Shown: positions 9,083-18,588, numbered from the stretch's first letter. The stretch is 64,000 bases of DNA from Bradyrhizobium diazoefficiens (GCF_016616885.1 NZ_CP067102.1:6662501-6726500), one strand, 5' to 3'. Notes: generated by a model not told the origin, from the letters alone. A program made the numbers and translations.

Positions 9083-10318
9083 TCAGCGCTTCAGGTTGAC
9101 GACGACATCCAGCAGGTCGGCGCCGGTCTGGAACGATTTCGAGTTCGCGGTGAAGCCGCGCTGTGCCTCGATCATCGAGGTCAGCTCGTCCGCGAGATCG
9201 ACGTTGGAGTCCTCGAGCGCGCCGGACTGGATCGTGCCCAACCCGCCACTTCCGGCATTCGCGACATTCGCGTTCCCGGAATTGAGATTGGTCGAATAGA
9301 CGTTCCCCGCTTCGGGCGTGAGATTGTCGGGGCTCTCAACGTTGGCAAGCCCGATGGTGAAGAGGTTCAACGTTTGACCGTTCTTCAGCACGGCGGTCAC
9401 GAACCCCCCGGTGTCGACGTTGACCTTGTCAATGCCGGAGGGAACGCTGCCATTGACGTTGGCCTTGAAGTCGAAGCTCGAGGCTACCTGCGTCATGGCC
9501 GACATGTCGATTGTGAGGCTCGTACCGTTGGGGACGGGCACCGTCAGCGAGCTTGGGCCGGTGATCTTGCCCTTTCCGGCTGCCGTTGTATCGAAGTTGA
9601 ATGTGCCAAGACCACCCGCAAGCGGGGTGCCCGCAGCCGAATCATAGACCTGGATCTGCCAGGTGTCCGTACCGGCAACTGAACCGGTCTTCGCCATATA
9701 GACGTCGAGCGTCTTGGCATTTCCGATGTTGTCGTAAGCCACGATCGAACTCTTCGACGAATACGATGTCGGCCCCGGCGGCAGGGACGCAGGCGGCACG
9801 ATGGCCGCGCTGGGATCCAGATTGCCCGTCACTGTCGCTAGTGTCGAGGGCACAGGCACCTGCGATACCTGAGCGATGTTTACGATCTGCATTCCAGACA
9901 GGCTGTTCTGCGAGAAATTGGGTACGCGGCCGGACTTGCCCAGAAGATAGTAGCCGGCCGCATTGACGAGGTTGCCCTGGCTGTCCGGCACGAACGAGCC
10001 GGCACGCGTCAGGAATTGTTGCGAATTGGCGGCATTCGAAACCACGAAGAAGCCATTCCCCTGAACGGCAAGGTCGGTCGTCGACGTGGTGAATTGCGTA
10101 TGTCCGGCATCGGAGATGGCGTAGCGAACGTCGGTCTCAACGGCGCCGGAATCGTAATTGCCGGAGCCGCTCTTCAGGATCAGCGAGGAGAATTCGGTCG
10201 AAGCCCGCTTGTAGCCGGTGGTGTTGACGTTGGCGATGTTGTCGGAAACCGTCGACAGCTTGTTGGACTGCGCAGACATACCGGAAACGCCGGTGCGCAT
10301 AACACCATACAGGCTCAT
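9083..10318 (-). CDS. flgE: Flagellar hook protein FlgE
   Basis: The 411-residue protein has the rod/hook signature at the N-terminus (TGVSGMSAQSNKLSTVSDNI, then ANVNTTGYKRASTEF). It has a middle domain with AVQGNGFFVV, and a C-terminal FlgE/FlgG domain ending EAQRGFTANSKSFQTGADLL. FlgE polymerises into the hook that joins rod and filament. An AGGAG-type ribosome-binding site precedes the ATG. The 115-bp gap before it (10319-10433) probably holds the promoter of flgE-flgK-flgL, since the upstream gene ends the fliF unit. Confidence 0.97.
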   Translation of the reverse strand: MSLYGVMRTGVSGMSAQSNKLSTVSDNIANVNTTGYKRASTEFSSLILKSGSGNYDSGAVETDVRYAISDAGHTQFTTSTTDLAVQGNGFFVVSNAANSQQFLTRAGSFVPDSQGNLVNAAGYYLLGKSGRVPNFSQNSLSGMQIVNIAQVSQVPVPSTLATVTGNLDPSAAIVPPASLPPGPTSYSSKSSIVAYDNIGNAKTLDVYMAKTGSVAGTDTWQIQVYDSAAGTPLAGGLGTFNFDTTAAGKGKITGPSSLTVPVPNGTSLTIDMSAMTQVASSFDFKANVNGSVPSGIDKVNVDTGGFVTAVLKNGQTLNLFTIGLANVESPDNLTPEAGNVYSTNLNSGNANVANAGSGGLGTIQSGALEDSNVDLADELTSMIEAQRGFTANSKSFQTGADLLDVVVNLKR

Positions 10319-10433
10319 GAATTTGGCTCCTTCGGTGAGTTGTGTTTACAATGGGGGGTCTTGCTTGCGCGGGGCTGATGGTCAGCGACGATGCACAACT
10401 TCATGCGAGGCATCGCCATTTCACGTCGTTGAT

Positions 10434-11015
10434 TCATGTTGTTTTGGGTTGGCAGAACGAACGCGCCTTGTCGGTCCACGCGCCGAAGCCGCTGGAGACA
10501 AGATGCGCAACGATGTGGCAGACATAGCGCTTCTGCGCCGGTTGATTGTTGGGGCCTGCGTTGTAGCGGGCGACTGCCATGGTCCAGCTTCCCTCGCGTT
10601 GCTTCAGCTCCTTGAGGAAGCGCGCGGCGTAGTCGACGTTCTTGGCAGGATCGAACATCGCCCGCACCGACGTGAACTTGTCACCGTGAAAATAATGGTT
10701 GATTTGCATACAGCCGAGATCGATCAGTTTGATGCCTTTGCTACGCATCGCTTCGAAATTCGCCATCGCGTCATCCATGTCCCTGGCGAACACGGTCTGC
10801 CCTTCCGCGCCGAGCGCATAAGGATAGAGCGCGCCGCGCCGGCCGGTCTCGGTGAGGCCTACGGCATAGAGAATGCCGAGCGGAATCCCGTGCTGCTGCG
10901 AGGCGCGCGCCATCTCGCGCTCGCAGGGGCGCGCACTGTCGGTCGCCGCCGCGGCGGCGCCGGTGCTACAGATAAACAGGGCCGCGACGAGTATGCGGCG
11001 CCACGTCCTGGTCAT
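10434..11015 (-). CDS. Flagellar lytic transglycosylase (SLT fold)
   Basis: The 193-residue protein has a cleavable signal peptide (about residues 1-24, RRILVAALFICSTGAAAAA). A transglycosylase SLT domain follows, with catalytic glutamate in GLTETG, the motif LGCMQIN, and VARYNAGPNN towards the end. It should cleave peptidoglycan glycan strands in the periplasm so that the rod can pass, replacing the missing muramidase domain of FlgJ. The ATG follows GGAGGCACGCC, a strong ribosome-binding site, and overlaps the end of fliK by 50 bp. It is the last gene of the fliF unit. Confidence 0.92.
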   Translation of the reverse strand: MTRTWRRILVAALFICSTGAAAAATDSARPCEREMARASQQHGIPLGILYAVGLTETGRRGALYPYALGAEGQTVFARDMDDAMANFEAMRSKGIKLIDLGCMQINHYFHGDKFTSVRAMFDPAKNVDYAARFLKELKQREGSWTMAVARYNAGPNNQPAQKRYVCHIVAHLVSSGFGAWTDKARSFCQPKTT

Positions 11016-12273
11016 GGCGTGCCTCCTGGTTGGGCTGCTGATCCTGCCGGGCTTGCCTGGCTCCGCCGTCCGACTGACCGGACGACGTGCCCGCGTCGCT
11101 GAACGCGCCTTGCGACTGGGATGATTGCTGTTGCTGGCCCGCGAGCTGCGACTGTGACTGGCCGGATCCGGCCTGGAATCCGTCGAGTGAGCCGTGCTGC
11201 ACGGGCGCGACGTCGGCCACGTAGCCCGCCGACTGCATCAGGTCGCGAATCTGGTCGCGCTGCTGGTCCAGCATCGTGCTGGTGTCCTTGCGTTGGGCAG
11301 CGAGCTGAACCGACACCTCGTTGCCGACGAGACGAAGGCGCATGGTGACATTGCCGAGATCCGGCGGCTCGAGATTGACGGTGAGGATCCTGAGCGGCTG
11401 ATCCGGTGTATTGTTCTGGCCGCCCACGAGATCGGCGGCGGCGGATGCGGCCGACGCAGGCGAGCCCTTCAGCTCCGACACCACGGCGTTTGCGACCTGC
11501 TGGGTCGCGCTGAACTGCGGCACGGGAGGCAGATGCGTCTCCTGCTGAACCACCGTGACCTTGGTTGTTTCCGGCAAGGCATCGCGGCCTGCGGACTTTG
11601 CGGCGCGCTCGACATTCGCCGTGACGGCTTCGAACCCGGATGTGGCGGCGGGCATGGCTTTCGGTTGCACGTCGCTTTCCTCCGGCATCGCCTGCCGGGT
11701 CGCCGCCGTCGTGGAGCGCGCGACGGCCGATGACGCTGCAGCAGATCGCGCGACATCTGCCGTCGCCGCCTTTGCGTCGGTGATGCCTTGAACTTCGCGC
11801 TTCGCTGTGGAGGGTCGTTCGTCGCGGGCCGAGGTGTCCTTCTTGTCATTCGACGGCTGCGGCGTCTGCATCGTCACGACTTGCGCGGCGGCGAGTTCCT
11901 GCCCCACAATCGTCGGAACGCTCAGTCTGCTCGGGACGTCAGCCTTCGGCGTTTGATCGACCGGGTCTTTCTTGGCCGACTTCGGCTCCTCGGAGCGCTG
12001 GTGCACCAGCTCGTCCTTCGGCGTATCGGGCTCGGCCAGCTGAGCCAGACGCGGGCGTACCGAAGCAGCCTTTGCGGTGGTGTCGCTGCCCTGATCGTCC
12101 AGCGCCCGCTTGGCCATGTTCGAGACCGTGTGGAGCAGATCGTGAAACGATGAATCGTCCGCCGATTTTGCACCCGTCGTCGGCGTGCCTTTCGCTGAGC
12201 GGGACACCCCACGCGTAAGCGTTTCCGCGAGGCCTGCAAAAAGCTGTCCGGAAGTTCCGCTAAGCTTGGTCAT
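10966..12273 (-). CDS. fliK: Hook-length control protein FliK (MotD of rhizobia)
   Basis: The 435-residue protein is mostly low-complexity Ala/Ser/Thr/Lys. Its compact C-terminal FliK domain (about residues 290-360) is seen in LEPPDLGNVTMRLRLVGNEV, then RDQIRDLMQSAGY. The tail is rich in Gln and Ser. FliK measures hook length and switches FlhB specificity. In Sinorhizobium the same position is occupied by motD, later recognised as fliK, directly after motB and motC, and the order here is identical. It overlaps motC by four bases. Confidence 0.9.
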   Translation of the reverse strand: MTKLSGTSGQLFAGLAETLTRGVSRSAKGTPTTGAKSADDSSFHDLLHTVSNMAKRALDDQGSDTTAKAASVRPRLAQLAEPDTPKDELVHQRSEEPKSAKKDPVDQTPKADVPSRLSVPTIVGQELAAAQVVTMQTPQPSNDKKDTSARDERPSTAKREVQGITDAKAATADVARSAAASSAVARSTTAATRQAMPEESDVQPKAMPAATSGFEAVTANVERAAKSAGRDALPETTKVTVVQQETHLPPVPQFSATQQVANAVVSELKGSPASAASAAADLVGGQNNTPDQPLRILTVNLEPPDLGNVTMRLRLVGNEVSVQLAAQRKDTSTMLDQQRDQIRDLMQSAGYVADVAPVQHGSLDGFQAGSGQSQSQLAGQQQQSSQSQGAFSDAGTSSGQSDGGARQARQDQQPNQEARHDQDVAPHTRRGPVYL

Positions 12274-13454
12274 GGACGGCGATCCTTGATGAGAAGCTCC
12301 AGTTCGCCGAGCTGCGTCTGGGCGCGCGCGAGCATTGCGTTCGACGACGCCAGATCGATCCGCGCCGGCGTGGGCGGCGGCTTGTCGGCCGACATGGCAG
12401 CAGTTGAACCTGCAATCGGCTTACGGACGTCGAGCGCGAGCTGGAGGGTTGCATTGAGGAGCAGGACGTCGCGCTCCGCCAACTTCGCCCGGTCGATCGC
12501 CTTCAGCTCGGCAAAGCCGCCGTCATATTCGTCGGTGAGCGCGCGGGATGCGCCGCGGTAGAAATGGGCACGCTCGCGATCGGGCGTGGCATCGGCGCTG
12601 AGCGTCAGCGCGCGCTCGCCTGCGAGCCGGGTGACAGTGAGTTTGCCGCGAACCAGCGCGCCGCGTGCGATCACCAGATAGAGCTTGAGGCGGCTGGCGC
12701 GGTCGACCTGTTCCAGCAGCGCTGCGACCCGCGCAAAACGGCGATCATCCAGCGCAAGACTCGATTGCGTCAGGCCCGTGGAGAAGCGCTGCCAGAAATC
12801 GCCGGCATAGACCGACTTGCGGTAGTGGCGGATATAGGCCAGCGTCAGGAACTCGAACTTGTCGAAATCCTCGGCTTGCCCGACCAGCAGGATCTCGCGC
12901 CGCAGCGCCGCCTCCTCGACCAGCGTGCCCGGCAGCAGCAGGCGCGCGTCGTCGAGCCGCTCGATCGCGAGCGAGGCTTCCGAACGTGCGAACAACGCGC
13001 CCTGAACCAGTGCGACCTGCCCGCCCATGCCGGACGAGATCGTGCGCGGCTTGACGTCCTTGAGCAGATCCCTCGCCTCGTCCTGCCGGCCTTCGACATA
13101 AGCGAGCGCGCCGTCGAACAGCCGCGAATCCACATTGATCTTGTCGCGCGGCAGCTTGCGGACGATCTGCGGCGCGCCGCCGCTGAGCAGATAGATCACG
13201 ACCGCCTGGCCGTTCTGCGGATTGCTCCACACGCTCGCGTCGGCGGCGAGAAACTTTTCGCCGATCTGCCGGATCAGCGCGATGTGGCTGGCGTGCGCCG
13301 CGGTGTCGCCATTGGCGATGCCGTCCTGCACCGCCTGCAGCGCGCGGACGAGCTCGAACGGCTCGCCGGACGGCGCTGCCGGTTCAGCAGAAACGCGTGT
13401 CGCCACGAGCGACAGCACCATCAGCATCACGGCGCGGAGCAGCGGCCTGGTCAA
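12270..13454 (-). CDS. motC: Motor protein MotC (periplasmic)
   Basis: The protein is probably 394 residues from a TTG start that overlaps the motB stop as TTGA, with GGAG a few bases upstream; GTG or ATG eight or nine codons later are alternatives. A signal peptide is clear (LLRAVMLMVLSLVATRVSA). The mature part is helical and periplasmic, with no catalytic motif. In Sinorhizobium MotC binds MotB in the periplasm and is needed for rotation, with MotE as its chaperone; motE is present at 22809. The frame stays open into motB, but nothing supports a longer start. Confidence 0.88.
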   Translation of the reverse strand: MTRPLLRAVMLMVLSLVATRVSAEPAAPSGEPFELVRALQAVQDGIANGDTAAHASHIALIRQIGEKFLAADASVWSNPQNGQAVVIYLLSGGAPQIVRKLPRDKINVDSRLFDGALAYVEGRQDEARDLLKDVKPRTISSGMGGQVALVQGALFARSEASLAIERLDDARLLLPGTLVEEAALRREILLVGQAEDFDKFEFLTLAYIRHYRKSVYAGDFWQRFSTGLTQSSLALDDRRFARVAALLEQVDRASRLKLYLVIARGALVRGKLTVTRLAGERALTLSADATPDRERAHFYRGASRALTDEYDGGFAELKAIDRAKLAERDVLLLNATLQLALDVRKPIAGSTAAMSADKPPPTPARIDLASSNAMLARAQTQLGELELLIKDRRP

Positions 13455-14770
13455 GGGCGCTTCTCCCGGATCAGGATCTCGATCCGTCGGTTTTGCGCGG
13501 CCGCCGGATCGTTCTGGATTTTCGGCCGGCGGTCGGCATAGCCTTCGACATGCTCGATCCGCTGCGCATCGATGCCGGAGCGAACCAGCATGTAGTAAGC
13601 CATCTGCGCGCGCGCCGTGGACAGCCGCCAATTGTCGTAGTTATCCGACTTGTAGGGCCGATTGTCGGTATGACCGCGAACGATGATCATGCCGCGGCGC
13701 TTCGCGATCAGCGGGCCGATCTTGTCGATGACGCGAACGAGCTCGGGCCGCGGCTCCGCCGATCCGACCGCGAACATGCCGAAGCTCGCATCGTCGGTCA
13801 GGCTGACCAACAAGCCCTCCTCGACCTGACGGACCTCGGCCACCGGTCCGGCGCCGGCCTTGATATCCGACAGGGCATCGGCGATCGCAGACTGAAGCTG
13901 CTTGACCGTCGGCTGCTGGGTCTGGGCCGCGTCACGCGGCTCGGCGTCCTTCGAGGCGTCGGTCGGACGTGCCTGCGGCGCGGCGTTGGCCTGAAGGTTG
14001 GCCTGCGTGTTCGGCTGAACGATGCCGTCGCGGGCAGACGATGATGGCGCCGGTCCCGGCGGCAACAATGGCGACTGGCTCGCGGACGACGCCGGCGCGT
14101 CGGGCGCCACGCTGCCGCCGGCATCATCGGTCCTGCCGCGGCGCGGCTCGCCCTGATTTGTGCCGGCCGAATTGTCGCGCGCGGAGTCGTTCGGCTTCGG
14201 CTCGCCATCCATGATCCTGTCGGCTTCCTTCGAAGCCTCGGGCGCGAGCTTCCAATAGCCGGGATCGAACGGGTCGCGATAGGCGTCACCGCCCTTGAGG
14301 CCATCCTCTTCGGCCGACGTCAGCGCACCGGCGCGCCGCTGGCCCGAGGCCTGGTTCGAGCTCGCCGCGATTTCGGCGAGCGTTGCGTAGGGATCGCGGA
14401 ACAGAACCTTCTCTTCGTAGAACGGCGGCTTCTCGGCCGTCGGCGAGTCGCCGCGGCGCTCCTCGTTCGGCCCGGACGGCTGGCGCTTGCCATCCTGCCC
14501 CTCGAACGTCGTCGGCTCCTTCTTGGTGAGATCCTTCAATCCCTTCGGCGCAGGTGCGTTCTCCGCGAGCTTGATCGGGTTGAAATAGCTCGCGACCACC
14601 TGCTTCTGGTCCTGGTTCAGCGCATTGAGCAGCCACATCACCAGGAAGAACGCCATCATCGCGGTCATGAAGTCCGCGTAGGCGATCTTCCAAACGCCAC
14701 CGTGCGCCTTCTCGTCTTCGAAAGCGCTCCGCCGGCGGATAATGACGAGCTCGTGCTTGACCTCTTCCAT
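13451..14770 (-). CDS. motB: Stator protein MotB
   Basis: The 439-residue protein has one membrane segment (about residues 30-50, IAYADFMTAMMAFFLVMWLL) with the proton-binding aspartate at position 33. A long Pro/Ala/Ser-rich linker follows, then a C-terminal OmpA-like peptidoglycan-binding domain (about 320-435: GHTDNRPYKSDNYDNWRLS, then NRRIEILI). It anchors the stator to the cell wall. It is longer than enterobacterial MotB (about 308) because of the linker, as in rhizobia. motA lies at the other end of the locus, as in Sinorhizobium. Confidence 0.95.
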   Translation of the reverse strand: MEEVKHELVIIRRRSAFEDEKAHGGVWKIAYADFMTAMMAFFLVMWLLNALNQDQKQVVASYFNPIKLAENAPAPKGLKDLTKKEPTTFEGQDGKRQPSGPNEERRGDSPTAEKPPFYEEKVLFRDPYATLAEIAASSNQASGQRRAGALTSAEEDGLKGGDAYRDPFDPGYWKLAPEASKEADRIMDGEPKPNDSARDNSAGTNQGEPRRGRTDDAGGSVAPDAPASSASQSPLLPPGPAPSSSARDGIVQPNTQANLQANAAPQARPTDASKDAEPRDAAQTQQPTVKQLQSAIADALSDIKAGAGPVAEVRQVEEGLLVSLTDDASFGMFAVGSAEPRPELVRVIDKIGPLIAKRRGMIIVRGHTDNRPYKSDNYDNWRLSTARAQMAYYMLVRSGIDAQRIEHVEGYADRRPKIQNDPAAAQNRRIEILIREKRP

Positions 14771-14777
14771 GGTGAAG

Positions 14778-15482
14778 CTACCGGCGCGCCTCGTTCAGCC
14801 GATCCATCCAGGTCGAGATCTGCGTCTCGATCTTGGTCTGATCGGCGAGGACGCGAACCTCGACGGTGTCGGCGGACTGGTATTCGACGCCAGAGCGGCC
14901 GGCCAGATTGAGTTGCGTTCTGACGAGGTCGATGAGCTCGCTGGGTCCGGTGACGCGGAACGCCGGCACCGGGGAATTCGAGGTCAGGGCAGAGATCTGC
15001 TCGACCAGGGATCCGATCGCCTTGTCGCGGACCGCATCGGCGAGGAACGGCAGCAAAATCCGCGCGACCGAGCTTGCAATGTTGCTCTCGATCTCGCGGC
15101 AGGCCGCGTCAAAACCGTTGACGATCGCGACCGCCTGCTGGTCGGACCATTTGGCCCGCTCCTCGCCGAGCCGGATCGCGCTGCGGACACGCTCTTCGGC
15201 GAGCTTGGCTTCGCCTTCCGCAAGGCCTGCGGTATGGCCGCGCCGATAGGCGTCTTCGAGCAGATTGACCGGCGCGGCCTCCGGCGTGGGCGCCGGAGGC
15301 GCCTGAAGTTGGGGCTGCGCCTGCGCCTGACGCTGCGGTTGAGGCTGCGACTGCGATTGAGGCTCGCGCCGGACTTCCTTTCTCGTCAGAACGTCCTGGA
15401 TCTTCGGCGGCGGAGGCGGCGGCGACTTGGCCCGGCCGTTCGCGTCGAATTGCGTCAGGAGTTTTCCGATTGCCGCGTTCAT
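14778..15482 (-). CDS. fliH: FliH-like export ATPase regulator
   Basis: The 234-residue protein sits between fliF and motB. Residues about 20-70 are low complexity, rich in Pro and alternating Gln (SQPQPQRQAQAQPQLQAP). A helical region with GHTAGLAEGEAKLAEERVRS and a C-terminal part (DTVEVRVLADQTKIETQIST) match the layout of FliH/SctL proteins, which bind and restrain the FliI ATPase. FliH is very divergent in alphaproteobacteria, so the assignment rests on the charged coiled coil, the C-terminal pattern and the position after fliF. It overlaps fliF by four bases. Confidence 0.7.
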   Translation of the reverse strand: MNAAIGKLLTQFDANGRAKSPPPPPPKIQDVLTRKEVRREPQSQSQPQPQRQAQAQPQLQAPPAPTPEAAPVNLLEDAYRRGHTAGLAEGEAKLAEERVRSAIRLGEERAKWSDQQAVAIVNGFDAACREIESNIASSVARILLPFLADAVRDKAIGSLVEQISALTSNSPVPAFRVTGPSELIDLVRTQLNLAGRSGVEYQSADTVEVRVLADQTKIETQISTWMDRLNEARR

Positions 15483-17104
15483 GCCGCCTCCTCGCGTCGC
15501 ATCCAGTCTTTAAGGATTGCTGCCGCCTGCATCTGATCGAGGCGAACGATCTGCTCCAGCCGCTTCTGCGGCGTACGCTGCATCTTGCCTTCGAGGTCCT
15601 CGACAAGGTTGAGCTCGGGATCCTGGCTGTCGGCCAATGCGAGGGCCGAAGCAGCCTCGAGCTCGGCGGCCTCGGCCGCCTCGGTCTGCTCCTGCGCGGC
15701 GCGATGGGTCAGAATGCCGTTGACCGCGGGTCGAAGCCCGAACCAGACCAGCATCGAAGCGACGGCCAGGATCGTCACCGCGTTGATGACGCTGCCGAGC
15801 TGCTTGTTCATCATCTCGACGAAGCTGATCGGCGGCACCGGCGCGAGCTCGCGCGAGCCCTCCACGAAGTCGACCGCAGTCACCTGAATCTGGTCGCCGC
15901 GCGCCTTGTCCAGTCCGCCTGCGGTCGCTGCGAGCTGGCTGATCTCGGCGAGCTTGCTGTCGACGATGGCCTGGTTGGTCTTGTCGCCGAGATCGGCGAC
16001 GAGCCGCGTGCGATTGACCAGGACGGCGATGAAGAGTTTCTTGACCGAATAACCGTCGCTGACCGTCGTCGTGGTCTTGGACGAGACCTCGAAATTGGTA
16101 ACGTCCTCGCGGCGCGTCTTGTCCTCGCTCGAGTTCTTGGTGCCGCCGGCATTGACCTGCTGGTCCGGCAGGTTCTGCTGGACGGTCGTTGGCGTCGATC
16201 GATCGGCGTTCGACGATTTTTCGTTTTCGCGGACATTGCGGACCGAACGCTCGGCGCGGGTCTCGGGATCGTAGACCGTCTCGTTGATCTGGCGTTTGTC
16301 GGTAGAGAGCTGCGGCGCGACGCTGACCTCGAAATTGTCCAGGCCGAGATAGGGTGTCAGCGCTTTGCGAATGTTCTCCTGCACCATTCCGCCGACTGTC
16401 TTCTGGAGGCTCGCCATCTTGGTCGGCGCGGCGCTGGCCTCGTCCTCCTCGGCCAGCAGCATCGAGCCGTCGGCATCAAGCACGGTGACCTTGTCGCGCG
16501 TCATGCCGGGAATCGCGGCCGCGACGAGGTGGCGGATCGACTGCGCCGTGCGAGCCTCGATCGCACCGTCAGTGCGCAGCACGACCGACGCGGAGGGCGG
16601 CTGCTGCGTCGCACGGAACGAGCCGCGCACCGGCATCACGATGTGCACCCTGGCCGCCTTGACGCCCTTCATCAGCTGAACGGTACGCGCGATCTCGCCC
16701 TCGAGTGCGCGAAGCTTCGTGACCTCCTGCATGAACGAGGTCAATCCGAGCGATCCGATCTTGTCGAACAGCTCGTAGCCGGCATTTGCGCTGGTGGGCA
16801 ACCCCTTCTCGGCCAGCAGCATCCGGGCCTGCGCAGTCTGGCTCGGCCGCACCGAGACGGCATCGCCGGCCGCGCTGATGTCGAAGGTGATGCTCTGCTC
16901 GCGCAGCGCGGCGCCGATGCGCGTCACGTCTTCGCGGTTGAGGCCGGTATAGAGCGTCTCGAATTCGGGCCGGCTCAGATAATAGGCGCCCCCGACCACG
17001 GTAACGAGGACCGCGAAGCCGATCAGTCCCAAGGCCATCAGACGTCGCGGCCCAAGTTCCAGCAGATTGTTGAGCAGCTGCTGTAGCTGCGCGCGACTGA
17101 GCAT
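15479..17104 (-). CDS. fliF: Flagellar MS-ring protein FliF
   Basis: From the ATG at MLSRAQLQQL the protein has 541 residues; an upstream start adding 23 residues is possible. Two membrane segments flank a large periplasmic domain: one near residues 23-44 (LMALGLIGFAVLVTVVGGAY), one near 450 (VTILAVASMLVWFGL). Ring-building motifs are visible in FETLYTGLNREDVTRIG and KVTVLDADGSMLL. FliF forms the MS ring, the assembly base of the basal body. It is first in the fliF-fliH-motB-motC-fliK unit. fliG is encoded elsewhere in the locus. Confidence 0.97.
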   Translation of the reverse strand: MLSRAQLQQLLNNLLELGPRRLMALGLIGFAVLVTVVGGAYYLSRPEFETLYTGLNREDVTRIGAALREQSITFDISAAGDAVSVRPSQTAQARMLLAEKGLPTSANAGYELFDKIGSLGLTSFMQEVTKLRALEGEIARTVQLMKGVKAARVHIVMPVRGSFRATQQPPSASVVLRTDGAIEARTAQSIRHLVAAAIPGMTRDKVTVLDADGSMLLAEEDEASAAPTKMASLQKTVGGMVQENIRKALTPYLGLDNFEVSVAPQLSTDKRQINETVYDPETRAERSVRNVRENEKSSNADRSTPTTVQQNLPDQQVNAGGTKNSSEDKTRREDVTNFEVSSKTTTTVSDGYSVKKLFIAVLVNRTRLVADLGDKTNQAIVDSKLAEISQLAATAGGLDKARGDQIQVTAVDFVEGSRELAPVPPISFVEMMNKQLGSVINAVTILAVASMLVWFGLRPAVNGILTHRAAQEQTEAAEAAELEAASALALADSQDPELNLVEDLEGKMQRTPQKRLEQIVRLDQMQAAAILKDWMRREEAA

Positions 17105-17406
17105 ATGACCTCGTACCAATGCTAACGGTGAGGACATTCCGCTGTCAACCTTGTCTGAAGGTTGCGCGAACACGCGAATGTGTCGCTTCGCAGGCGAGGC
17201 GTTGCAATTTTAGAAGAGCTTTGAGCGACGCAGGCAGGTCGATGGCAACAGACGGACGATCGAACGCGTTACCGCGCGATCGGCTCCAGCGTATTGCACA
17301 GGTCTGGCGTCGAGAGGTCGATTGCGGGCACGTCATGTGCCGTTACTTCCGCCGGTTACGGCGAGGCCGTGCTCCCTTGGGAGCACGGTCGTTTTTCGAC
17401 TGGAGC
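17105..17406 (-). promoter_or_regulatory. Upstream region of the fliF unit and flagellin terminator
   Basis: These 302 bp separate fliF from the last flagellin gene. The right part carries the hairpin at 17367-17388 listed separately. The rest has no credible gene and must contain the promoter of the fliF unit. No sigma-54 or sigma-28 consensus could be picked out with confidence. Confidence 0.4.
17367..17396. terminator. Hairpin downstream of lafA at 17407
   Basis: A perfect 10-bp stem (17367-17376 with 17379-17388, 2-base turn) lies 19 bases after the flagellin stop. The T-run (TCGTTTTT) is on its plus-strand side; on the minus strand an A-run precedes the stem. It would protect or end the flagellin transcript, though it is a canonical intrinsic terminator only in the plus direction. 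Confidence 0.6.
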
Positions 17407-18315
17407 TTACTTGAACAGCGAGAGGATGCTCTGGCTGTTCTGGTTGGCGATCGAGAGCGCCTGAACGCCGAGCTGCTGCTGGGTCTGGAGCGCCTGAAGG
17501 CGGGTGGATTCCGCGTTCATGTCGGCGTCCACGAGCTGACCGACGCCGCGGGTCACCGAGTCCATCAAGGTCTTGACGAAGTCCGTGTTGGTCGCGAGGC
17601 GGTTCTTGACGGCGCCGAGGTTGGCAGCGGCAGAAGCCACCGAGTTGAGCGCAGCGGTGACCTGCGTGATGTAGCCGCTGAGCGTGGTCTGGTCAGCCGC
17701 CGAGTCGGTCAGCGTGGTGATGTTGATCGTGTCGACCGACGCACCGGCGCTCACCGTGTCCAGGATGCCGCTGGTGCCCGACGTATAGAGCGAGTAGTTG
17801 GAGATCGTCAGGGTGATGGAGCCGATGGTCGGCGTGCCACCGACGCGGGAGAACGACGACACCAGGTCGAAGGTCGCCGGCGTGGCCGTCGTCGTGCTCA
17901 GCCAGTTGACGCCGTTGAAGGTCGCCGCAGCGGCGGTGCCTTTCATCTGCTGCTGGATCTGGGTGATGTCGGCCTGGATCTTGGTACGGTCGATACCCGC
18001 GGTCTTGGCTTCGACCAGCAGTGCCTGGAGCTTGGTCAGGCCGCCGGTGTTGTCACCGACAACCGCGGTGAGAGCGGTATATTCGGTATCGACGGTCGCA
18101 GCCGACAGGCCGAGCGAGTCGGAGACGGCGGAGAGCGCGGCGTTGTCGGCACGCATCGAGGTCGCGATCGACCAATAGGCGGCATTGTCCGAAGCGGTGG
18201 CCACGCGCTGGCCGGTCGAGATGCGGTTTTCGGTGGTCTGTAGGCTGGAGCTGACGTTGCGCAGCGTCTGCAGCGCGGTCATGGCTGCGGAATTGGTGAG
18301 CAGGCTAGAACTCAT
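17407..18315 (-). CDS. lafA: Lateral flagellin (third of three in transcription order)
   Basis: The 302-residue flagellin begins MSSSLLTNSAAMTALQTLRN. It has the conserved N-terminal helical domain (about 1-140: ENRISTGQRVATASDNAAYW) and the C-terminal one (about 215-302: DADMNAESTRLQALQTQQQL), with only a short variable middle. At about 300 residues it matches the thin lateral filament of Bradyrhizobium; the subpolar flagellins are much larger. The ATG has an AGGGGACG ribosome-binding site; an open extension upstream is not used. It is nearly identical to its neighbour at 18589, apart from scattered changes such as LATNTDF for ISTNTDF. Confidence 0.95.
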   Translation of the reverse strand: MSSSLLTNSAAMTALQTLRNVSSSLQTTENRISTGQRVATASDNAAYWSIATSMRADNAALSAVSDSLGLSAATVDTEYTALTAVVGDNTGGLTKLQALLVEAKTAGIDRTKIQADITQIQQQMKGTAAAATFNGVNWLSTTTATPATFDLVSSFSRVGGTPTIGSITLTISNYSLYTSGTSGILDTVSAGASVDTINITTLTDSAADQTTLSGYITQVTAALNSVASAAANLGAVKNRLATNTDFVKTLMDSVTRGVGQLVDADMNAESTRLQALQTQQQLGVQALSIANQNSQSILSLFK

Positions 18316-18480
18316 GTTTGACGTCCCCTTGAAAACGAATTGAATTTTTTGGGACATACCGGGCTTGCACCGGTACGACAGGACGGCATCATGCCTTTGG
18401 GCTGCGAAAAAGCGCGCTCAACCTGTCGTAACGGCGGCGATAGCACGCGAAGTTTGCGCGAGGCTTATGGCTCTGTGGCC
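18316..18480 (-). promoter_or_regulatory. Flagellin leader and promoter, copy at 18316
   Basis: The leader core at 18350-18403 is shared with the other two flagellin genes. It contains a hairpin with arms TACCGG/CCGGTA at 18357-18375 and a small palindrome around 18385-18395. Upstream, 18439-18478 carries on the minus strand TAAGCC, 15 bases, then GTGCTA, conserved with the next copy and partly with the third. This may be the promoter, somewhat like a sigma-28 type; that is inference. The hairpin is a candidate binding site for FlbT. Confidence 0.6.
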
Positions 18481-18530
18481 GGACCGCAATTCGAGGCGCG
18501 GTATCGCGCCTTTGACGTCCGAACACGCAC

Positions 18531-18570
18531 GCCAAAATGAAAGGGCCGCGCTTCTCGCGAAGCGCGGCCC
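18531..18570 (-). terminator. Rho-independent terminator of lafA at 18589
   Basis: A perfect 11-bp GC-rich stem (18543-18553 with 18560-18570, 6-nt loop) is followed on the minus strand by TTTCATTTTGG. It lies 18 bases after the flagellin stop. The same sequence ends the flagellin gene at 19768. Confidence 0.85.
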
Positions 18571-18588
18571 CTCAGATGTTCTTCAGCC

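Noticed and set aside
17105..17366. Plus-strand gene ending at the T-run hairpin
   Set aside because: No plausible start, ribosome-binding site or codon pattern; the hairpin is better explained by the flagellin gene end.
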